In this document: positions 40,083 through 46,303 of the stretch, in pieces
Position numbering within the stretch: position 1 is the stretch's first letter
How the letters are laid out: the number at the start of each line of letters is the position of its first letter
Origin: JAKFDK01 sp036676195
GTDB taxonomy: Bacteria; Bacillota; Sulfobacillia; Symbiobacteriales; ZC4RG38
Direction: 5' to 3'
Length of the DNA: 46,303 nucleotides
Assembly (NCBI GenBank): GCA_036676195.1
Contig: JAKFDK010000072.1
Coordinates: forward strand, 1 to 46,303
Translations under genes and position numbers: made by a program
The notes under the pieces: generated by a model
Database searches by the model: none
Seen by the model: the letters and a program-made list of their open reading frames with translations, nothing else
What the model was told of the DNA's origin: nothing

Positions 40083-42234
40083 AACCGGCTGCAAGTTGCT
40101 GACCGGCTGTGCACCTGAACCGCTGTCGGGTTATTTGAAAGCGATCGGGGTCCTGCGCCTGGTGGCAGCGCAAGCCGACCCCAAGGTACGCTGCAGTTGG
40201 GGCGGCGAAGCCTTTCGCTTGCACACCCACCTGGACCGAGCGGCATTACTGGACTTCTTTCTGAATGAATATCGCCCCACGCCCATCCTTGCGCCCTGGA
40301 ACGGCGGCTCCGGTTTCTGGGACAACAAAGCTGCCGGCCAGGCTCTGACCCGGATACGAAACGCAACCTCCGCTCGCCTGGCCCCCTACGTTGAAGCGAT
40401 TCAACAGGCTCAACTGGTGATCAATCGTAATGGCTTGCGCACCAAGCCCGAGAAGGCAACCAAAGACCGGCTGCTGCGGGCGCTGCGGTCAGAACTGCCA
40501 GATTCAACCCTGGCCTGGCTGGACGCTACCACCGTGCTAACAGACGAAGCCGCTCGCTTTGCGCCACTGCTCGGCACCGGCGGCAACGACGGCAATCTGG
40601 ACTTTACCGCCAACTTCATGCAGCGCTTGGATCAGGTCATCCCACTGGACGAGTCACTGCCGAACAATCCCCGCCCAAGAGCCCAGCGCGGCAGAACCGA
40701 CCCGTCACGGGCCTGGCTGGAGGCGGCGCTATTCGGCACCGGCAACCCGGCCCTTCTCCCTGCGGCCACGGGCCAATACCATCCAGGCGGAGTCGGCGGC
40801 GCCAACGCGACACAGGGGTTTGAAGGCACCTCGTTGGTAAATCCCTGGGATTACATCCTCATGCTCGAAGGCACCCTCGTATTCGCCGGAGCCGTAGCCC
40901 GCCGTCTGGGCGGTCACGGCCGCACCAGGGCTTCCTTCCCTTTCACCGTTACCACGTCGGCCGCCGGCTCGGGTACTCTCGCCGGGAGCGAAGTCCAGTC
41001 GGCCAGAGCGGAAGTGTGGCTGCCGCTTTGGACGCAGCCGGCTACCATGTCTGAAGTAGGCTACCTGTTTGCAGAAGGCCGGGCGCAGGTGGGCCGCCGC
41101 CAGGTTCGTACGGGCGTGGACTTTGCCCGAGCGGTAGCTGGGCTTGGCGTCAGCCGGGGCATCGACACCTTCCTGCGCTATGGGTTCGTAAAGCGAAACG
41201 GGCTGGCATACCTGGCCGTTCCACTTGGGCGAATCACGGTGCGCGCCCGCCCCCATATCCGCCTGGTGGATCACCTGCACCCCTGGCTCGATGCACTCCG
41301 CTCCATCGGCAGGGATCCCCAGGCTCCTGCCCGATTCGCCCGCACCTTGCGCGAGGTAGAAGAATCCGTCTTTGCCTACTGCCAGCGCGGGGAGCCGGAT
41401 GATCTACAAAAGGTACTCATTGCCGTCGGTCGGGCAGAGCGGGTACTGTCCGTAGGGCGCAAGGGTCCAGGCCATCCGGCTCCCCTCCTTCATCTCTCCC
41501 CGGCGTGGCTGACCGCCTGTGACGACGGAACAGCCACCTATCGGGTGGCAGCAGCCCTGGCATCGATTTACCACCAGGAGATCGGCGCCGTGCGGCTGCA
41601 AATGGAACCGGTGGTGTGGCAGGGCAGCCGGTACACATGGGCACCGGAAGGCCCGAGTGTCACCTGGAAGGGTGGCGATCTACTCCGGAACCTGGCCGCA
41701 GTGCTGGAGCGCCGCTGCCTGGAGGGCGCCCGGCACCGCCTGGCCGGGCTGCCGGCGGCAGGCCGGATCCCGGCCGCTCTGGCTGATGTGCATGCCTTTC
41801 TCGAAGGCCTGGTGGAAGATGACCGCCTGACCGATCTGCTCTGGGGGCTGGCTACGCTGCGTTGGGCAGAGCTGACCGACCCGCCCAAGTGGGGCGGCAG
41901 ACAAGCGGAAACAGTTCCAACGCTCAGCCGCACCTATGCCCTGCTCAAGTGCCTGTTTCTGCCCACGCCCCTGCGGCGCAGTCCGGACTCACCGGCCGTG
42001 CGCCCGGACCTGGCTCTGTTGTCCCGTTTGCGAGCCAACGACGTGACCGGCGCCGTGCAGATTGCCTGCCGGCGTTTGCGGGCAGCCGGCTTCACCCCCC
42101 TGGCTTCCCGGCATGGCCCCCCTGCCCTTGCCGTAACGGCTGCCCAACAGCCACGCCTGGCTGCCGCCCTGTTAATTCCGGTGTGGGAAACCGAGAAACT
42201 GAAGGCACTGATTCTGCCCCCTGCGGCGGAATGA
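40075..42234 (+). CDS. cas8g: Csx17 / Cas8g large subunit, type I-G
   Basis: 719 residues from GTG 40075, 9 nt after GGAGG and overlapping the cas3 stop. The N terminus is diagnostic of Csx17: LLTGCAPEPLSGYLKAIGVL, then FFLNEYRPTPILAPWNGGSG. Other conserved stretches are TGGNDGNLDFTANFMQRL and LMLEGTLVFAGAVARRLG, and ARAVAGLGVSRGIDTFLRYG. Csx17 replaces Cas8 as large subunit of the I-G Cascade, binding the target's PAM side by inference from the system. No frameshift. Followed by csb1 with overlap or near-overlap. Confidence 0.9.
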   Translation: MNETGCKLLTGCAPEPLSGYLKAIGVLRLVAAQADPKVRCSWGGEAFRLHTHLDRAALLDFFLNEYRPTPILAPWNGGSGFWDNKAAGQALTRIRNATSARLAPYVEAIQQAQLVINRNGLRTKPEKATKDRLLRALRSELPDSTLAWLDATTVLTDEAARFAPLLGTGGNDGNLDFTANFMQRLDQVIPLDESLPNNPRPRAQRGRTDPSRAWLEAALFGTGNPALLPAATGQYHPGGVGGANATQGFEGTSLVNPWDYILMLEGTLVFAGAVARRLGGHGRTRASFPFTVTTSAAGSGTLAGSEVQSARAEVWLPLWTQPATMSEVGYLFAEGRAQVGRRQVRTGVDFARAVAGLGVSRGIDTFLRYGFVKRNGLAYLAVPLGRITVRARPHIRLVDHLHPWLDALRSIGRDPQAPARFARTLREVEESVFAYCQRGEPDDLQKVLIAVGRAERVLSVGRKGPGHPAPLLHLSPAWLTACDDGTATYRVAAALASIYHQEIGAVRLQMEPVVWQGSRYTWAPEGPSVTWKGGDLLRNLAAVLERRCLEGARHRLAGLPAAGRIPAALADVHAFLEGLVEDDRLTDLLWGLATLRWAELTDPPKWGGRQAETVPTLSRTYALLKCLFLPTPLRRSPDSPAVRPDLALLSRLRANDVTGAVQIACRRLRAAGFTPLASRHGPPALAVTAAQQPRLAAALLIPVWETEKLKALILPPAAE

Positions 42235-42269
42235 ACCCCATGTACGCGTACAGAAAGGACGGGATCCAT

Positions 42270-43277
42270 GTGAACCTGACCGCCCTGGCAAATGCTCCCC
42301 GGCTGCTGCTTGAGGCTGACTTGCAGCCGGTGCAGGGCACCCGCTTCCAACCCACCGGTTTTCCCGATCTGGGTGCCGCTACCTATCGCCTTCCCGATGC
42401 CAGGGGAACGGAAATGCTCCTGGTGGAATCGAACCAGTCGGTCGCCAACCGCCTTGAGACCGTCTGCTGGGACTTTGCCGCCGGCGATGTGGTGCCCCCC
42501 TTGCAGGGCATGCCCTACATTCGCGTGCTGCATAACGACCGCCCGCTGACCAACTCCATTCTTGAGGCGCACCGCATCAACTCTCCCTACATCCTGGAAG
42601 GTGCCAACCGGGAGTTTTTCGATCGTCTCCGGGCGGATCTCGCTGCCCTTTCCTTCGGCCCCGTGGACCTGCGGTTACTGGCCAAAGTTGTGGCCCGCTA
42701 CGACCCCAACGCCTTGCTGCACGGGGTGTTCCTGGCCAAGAAGGAACTGGCCGGCGGGCGGCTGCGGCTGCAGCGCCTGCTATCCGGTTTCATTGAAGCG
42801 CAGGACGTGCGTCCTGCTGAAAGCGGCGGCGTCAAAAACGACCGTGTCGATCCTTCCGGCGATACTGGCAAGGGCTTCGGCAACGTACCCTTCCACCGTA
42901 CGGAGTATGTCGCCGGTAGGATCACCGCTTACTTCAATCTTGATCTGGCCTCCCTGCATGGCTATGCCCTGGAGCCGGCCCTGGAAGAATTTCTGATTAC
43001 TCTGTCCCTGTGGAAGATCCGTCGGTTTCTGGAGACTGGACTGCGGCTGCGTACCGCCTGCGACCTGACGTGCCAGGGGGATCTTCGGGCCACACAGCCA
43101 GCCGGCTTTACGGTTCCCTCCACGGCTGACCTTGCGGCAGCCCTGCCCACCCTCCTGAACTCCATTTCCAGCTTCACCGACCCTCGGGTCACAACGGTCC
43201 ACTATGTTCCTACGCCCACGAAACCTCGCAAGGATGACGGCGAAAAGTCCGGCGAGCAGGATGGAGACGGCGAATGA
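42270..43277 (+). CDS. csb1: Csb1 (GSU0053 family), Cas7-type backbone protein
   Basis: 335 residues from GTG 42270, with AAAGGA 9 nt upstream; this start places LTALANAPRLLLEADLQPVQ where the family begins. ATG 42231, overlapping the cas8g stop, would add 13 residues and is also plausible. Family features include GTRFQPTGFPDLGAATY, LVESNQSVANRLE, SILEAHRINSPYIL and the C-terminal RRFLETGLRLRTACDL. Csb1 polymerises along the crRNA in the I-G Cascade. The C-terminal tail is charged (KPRKDDGEKSGEQDGDGE). The stop overlaps csb2 (ATGA). Confidence 0.92.
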   Translation: MNLTALANAPRLLLEADLQPVQGTRFQPTGFPDLGAATYRLPDARGTEMLLVESNQSVANRLETVCWDFAAGDVVPPLQGMPYIRVLHNDRPLTNSILEAHRINSPYILEGANREFFDRLRADLAALSFGPVDLRLLAKVVARYDPNALLHGVFLAKKELAGGRLRLQRLLSGFIEAQDVRPAESGGVKNDRVDPSGDTGKGFGNVPFHRTEYVAGRITAYFNLDLASLHGYALEPALEEFLITLSLWKIRRFLETGLRLRTACDLTCQGDLRATQPAGFTVPSTADLAAALPTLLNSISSFTDPRVTTVHYVPTPTKPRKDDGEKSGEQDGDGE

Positions 43278-44770
43278 TCTCGCTCTCACTGCGTTTCATC
43301 GCCGGGCGCTACCACGCCACCCCCTGGGGGCGCCACGTGAACGAAGGGGTGCCGGAATGGCCGCCCTCTCCCTGGCGACTGCTGCGCGCCCTGGTCGCCA
43401 CCTGGAAGCGAACCCTTCCCGATGTTCCAGGCGAGCGTGTGGCCCGACTGCTGACCGCCCTGGCAGACCCACCGGAAATGCTCCTGCCACCGGCCGCGCC
43501 CGCCCATTCCAGGCACTACATGCCCTGGTTCAAAAAGGGTCCTGATGATCGGACCCTCATCTTTGACACCTTTGTGGCCGTAGACCGCACCACTCCGGTC
43601 ATTCTGGCCTGGCCGCAGGCAGCGCTGTCGGCTGACGACCTGACCCTGCTGGAGCAACTGATCACCCGTCTGCCCTATCTGGGCCGGGCCGAATCCTGGT
43701 GTGAGGGGCGCCTGACCCATCCGCCCGGCCAGGCCAACTGTATCCCCCTGGGTGATGATGCCGCTGTTCCGGCCAACAGCGAGCCTGTCCAGGTCCTGGT
43801 GCCAGCCCCGGCAGAACCGGCTGCCTTGCTGGAATCCCTGCAGATCGAGACCGGCGACGTGCGCGACCGGCAGCGGCGGCTGGAGCCCCCGGGCAGCCGG
43901 CGGGTACTCTATGCCCGGGAAGCACTGGCGCTGGCCGCGCACCTGCCCCGCCGCAGCATGATGGGAACAGGCCCGGTTGTGCATGCAGCCCGCTATGCCC
44001 TCGATGGCAAACCGCTCCCCCGCCTGATCGACGCCGTGGATGTCGGTGACCTGGCCCGCCGGGCTGCCATGAGCCAGTACGGCCGGTCAAGCCGCCAGCC
44101 CATGTCACCCCAGTTCATGGGCCGCCAAACTGACGGCGCTCTGCTGCGTGACCACCGACATGCGTTTTACCTGCCCACTGACGAGAACGGGGATGGTCGA
44201 ATCGACCATCTGACGGTTTATGCTCCCAGCGGGCTGGAGTCGCTGGAGCGTGCGGCCCTGGGACAAATGCAACTGCGCTGGGGGGCCGGCGAATCGGGAC
44301 GTTCCCGGGAAGGCGTACGACTATTACTGCTCGGCTTCCTCGGGAAGGACGACTTACCTGCGCACAGCCCCGTTTTTGGGCCCGACACGATCTGGGATTC
44401 CCTGACACCTTATGTTCTGCCCCGCTATCCCAAGACATACCGCACCGGTGCACCCAAGCCGAACCAGCGGGGAGAACAGATGGACGGGCCGGAAGACCAG
44501 GTGCGGCGGGAGTGGACCCTACGCCGCGCCCAGGACCCATCCCTGCCGGAACTGCTGGCCGTGCAGCGGTTGGACAGGTGTCACCTCAAAGGTACAACCT
44601 TGCGCTGGCTGCAGTTCCGCCGCTGGCGGAGCCGTGGCGGCGGCGCCACCAGCGGCTTTGCCTTCGGCCTGAGGCTGCAATTCGCCGGACCGCTTGAGGG
44701 TCCAGTGGTACTGGGATACGGCTGCCACTACGGACTGGGTCAGTTTCGGCCGGCGAGGCTATGGTCATGA
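43274..44770 (+). CDS. csb2: Csb2 (GSU0054 family), Cas5-Cas6-type protein
   Basis: 498 residues from ATG 43274, a 4-nt overlap with csb1. The start, SLRFIAGRYHATPWGRHVNE then WPPSPWRLLRALVATWKR, is the signature of the GSU0054 family. RHYMPWFKKG, DRRHAFYLPTDE-like DHRHAFYLPTDENGDGRIDH and a C-terminal GYGCHYGLGQFRP follow. The protein combines Cas5-like capping and Cas6-like crRNA processing in type I-G systems. The H-rich central segment (RDHRHAF) is a candidate processing site, which is inference. Followed by cas4 with an ATGA overlap at 44767. Confidence 0.92.
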   Translation: MISLSLRFIAGRYHATPWGRHVNEGVPEWPPSPWRLLRALVATWKRTLPDVPGERVARLLTALADPPEMLLPPAAPAHSRHYMPWFKKGPDDRTLIFDTFVAVDRTTPVILAWPQAALSADDLTLLEQLITRLPYLGRAESWCEGRLTHPPGQANCIPLGDDAAVPANSEPVQVLVPAPAEPAALLESLQIETGDVRDRQRRLEPPGSRRVLYAREALALAAHLPRRSMMGTGPVVHAARYALDGKPLPRLIDAVDVGDLARRAAMSQYGRSSRQPMSPQFMGRQTDGALLRDHRHAFYLPTDENGDGRIDHLTVYAPSGLESLERAALGQMQLRWGAGESGRSREGVRLLLLGFLGKDDLPAHSPVFGPDTIWDSLTPYVLPRYPKTYRTGAPKPNQRGEQMDGPEDQVRREWTLRRAQDPSLPELLAVQRLDRCHLKGTTLRWLQFRRWRSRGGGATSGFAFGLRLQFAGPLEGPVVLGYGCHYGLGQFRPARLWS

Positions 44771-45231
44771 GCGAGTCTGACGCCATTTCCCCCGTCCCCG
44801 AACTCATCCCCGCCCGCATGCTGAATGCGTTCGCCTTTTGCCCCCGGCTGGCCTACCTGGAGTGGGTGCAGGGAGAGTTTGAGGACAACGCGGAGACGTT
44901 GGAAGGAACCCTCCGGCACCGGCGAGTCGACGTGGAGGCGGGAGCGCTACCGCAATTTGAACCCGAGGCGGAAGCCGGTGAACACCTGCACGCCCGCTCG
45001 GTCCTGTTATCTGGGGCAACATGCGGATTCATTGCCCGCATTGATTTGCTGGAACTGGATGGTCCCCAGGCGACACCCGTGGATTACAAGCGTGGCAAGA
45101 CCCCCGCTACTCCTGAGCGGGCGTGGGAACCTGAGCGGATCCAATTATGTGCACAGGGGCTCATTCTGCGTGAGCACGGCTACCAGTGTAACAGTGGCGT
45201 TCTCTACTTCGTGGATTCCAAGATAAGGTAG
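44767..45231 (+). CDS. cas4: Cas4 domain of a Cas4-Cas1 fusion, cut by a frameshift
   Basis: 154 codons from ATG 44767, overlapping the csb2 stop (ATGA). The RecB-like nuclease fold shows ARMLNAFAFCPRLAYLEWVQ with the first cluster Cys, LRHRRVDVE, FIARIDLLEL and TPVDYKRGKT (D-x-K type catalytic residues), then QLCAQGLILREHG. The frame ends at TAG 45229 after YFVDSKIR. The following frame continues with KVEVPLDDALVERAYAL and the three C-terminal cluster cysteines (CTGCSLAGIC), so one base is missing near 45220-45228. As read, this product lacks its Fe-S closing cysteines. Confidence 0.85.
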   Translation: MSESDAISPVPELIPARMLNAFAFCPRLAYLEWVQGEFEDNAETLEGTLRHRRVDVEAGALPQFEPEAEAGEHLHARSVLLSGATCGFIARIDLLELDGPQATPVDYKRGKTPATPERAWEPERIQLCAQGLILREHGYQCNSGVLYFVDSKIR

Positions 45232-46303
45232 AAGTACCGCTTGACGATGCCCTCGTTGAACGCGCGTACGCGCTGGCGCAACAGTTACGGCAAGTGTCTG
45301 CGTCAGGGCAAATTCCGCCGCCGTTAGAGGACAGTCCAAAATGTACCGGTTGTTCCCTGGCTGGCATTTGTCTGCCTGATGAGGTCAACCTGTTGGCGTT
45401 TCAGCGGCGTGATACCCGGCCGAATGTCAGGCGCCTGGTGCCCGCCCGGGATCTGGGACTACCCCTGTATGTACAGTCTCAGGGGGCCACGGTTGGCAAG
45501 CGTGGTGAGACCATTACCATCCGCCAGGAGGGCCGTCTTGTAGAAGAAGTCCGTCTGCTTGATATTTCCCAGGTGTGCTTGTTTGGAAATGTCCAGATAA
45601 CGGCCCAGGCTCTCCGTGATGTGGCCACCCGAGAGATTCCTGTCTGCCACTTTACCTTCGGTGGCTGGTTCACGGCCATTACCCATGGTTTGGGGCATAA
45701 GAATATTGAACTACGCCTGCGTCAATTCGAGACTGCTGCGGAGGCTGACCGCAGCCTGGCCCTCGCCAGAGCGTTTATTTCCGGCAAGGTGCGCAATTCA
45801 TATACCCTACTGCGACGAAACCACCCGGACTTGCCCACTGAGGTTACAAATGAACTCCGTCGGCTACGTGATCGAATCGCAACAGCGAATAGTCCGGAAA
45901 CGCTGCTCGGGCTGGAAGGAGCAACGGCACGCACCTACTTCGGCAGTTTTGCCGGTTTGCTGAAGACGGACAAGCGAATCGGTTTTCATTTCGAACACCG
46001 TAACCGCCGCCCACCCCGTGATACTGTAAACGCTCTGCTGTCGTTTGTTTACTCCTTGCTGATCAAAGACCTTGTCATTACCCTTCAGGCAGTCGGTTTC
46101 GATCCTCACTTGGGCTTTTATCACCGACCACGATATGGCCGGCCTGCCCTCGCCCTCGACCTGGCGGAAGAATTCCGCCCCCTCATCGGGGATTCGGTCG
46201 TACTGACCCTGATCAATAACGGTGAAGTGCAGGAGCGGGACTTCCTTCATCGTGCCGGCGCGGTGGCGCTCACGCCCACCGGACGCAAACAGGTTATTGC
46301 CGC
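45225..46303 (+). CDS. cas1: Cas4 C-terminus plus Cas1 integrase, frame-shifted, runs off the window
   Basis: The frame is open from about 45225 to the window end without a good start codon, so it is the downstream half of the Cas4-Cas1 fusion. It begins with the Cas4 cluster CTGCSLAGICLPDEVNLL. Cas1 follows from about 45440: RLVPARDLGLPLYVQSQGAT, then QVCLFGNVQITAQALRDV. Catalytic regions are LLGLEGATARTYFGSF (Glu), GFDPHLGFYHRPRYGRPALA (His) and LDLAEEFRP (acidic). Cas1 with Cas2 inserts new spacers; cas2 and the array should lie beyond the window. The 3' end is missing. Confidence 0.88.

Noticed and set aside
36904..46303. CRISPR array near the cas genes
   Set aside because: No series of regularly spaced identical repeats occurs in the window; the only repeat-like strings are two partial matches near 37050 and 37125.

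Overview
The window looks like chromosomal DNA of a high-GC, spore-forming Firmicute. The evidence is a YunB-type sporulation protein, a Tyr-specific T-box leader before tyrS, MutS2, a class A penicillin-binding protein, two copper-amine-oxidase-type stalk proteins, a c-di-GMP-I riboswitch, and strong GGAGG ribosome sites with frequent GTG/TTG starts. A relative of Symbiobacterium is my best guess, but it is inferred from gene style rather than measured.

Region 1 (1-16 kb) holds housekeeping and small accessory genes. In order they are: two remnants of a PEP-synthase-like gene, a histidine phosphatase that seems to start at ATC, a class III aminotransferase, a DUF421 membrane protein, an alkaline-phosphatase-superfamily enzyme coupled to a secreted HExxH protein, and a sigma-region-2-only protein. 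These are followed by a TPR regulator with its HTH at the C terminus, a small HTH protein, a 44-residue hydrophobic peptide with a decayed second copy, an AAA/TPR ATPase, an orphan CheW, a TPM-like anchored protein, a zinc-ribbon protein, a DUF1232 protein and a stalk-domain secreted protein.

Region 2 (15.6-30.3 kb) begins with a c-di-GMP module. A c-di-GMP-I riboswitch with its own terminator precedes a gene that fuses a catalytically degenerate short-chain dehydrogenase to a PilZ domain, so c-di-GMP would act at both RNA and protein level. After it come a coiled-coil stalk protein, mutS2, an HD phosphohydrolase, a collapsed AAA/DUF4276 remnant, PBP1A, T-box/tyrS, yunB and a phospholipase-D-like protein with an N-terminal lamin-tail-like domain.

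Region 3 (30.5-46.3 kb) is an accessory island. On the minus strand lies a decayed type III CRISPR locus: a RAMP remnant overlapping a csx11/cas10-like gene split by a one-base frameshift. On the plus strand is a three-gene RiPP-like cassette: a radical SAM/SPASM maturase, a 27-codon precursor with a very strong ribosome site followed by a terminator, and an MFS exporter. A candidate small RNA with a CRISPR-repeat-like 3' end follows, then a 78-residue winged-helix-like protein. The island closes with a type I-G (formerly I-U) cas operon: cas3 with C-terminal HD, cas8g/csx17, csb1, csb2 and a cas4-cas1 fusion broken by a one-base frameshift and cut by the window end. No CRISPR array is inside the window.
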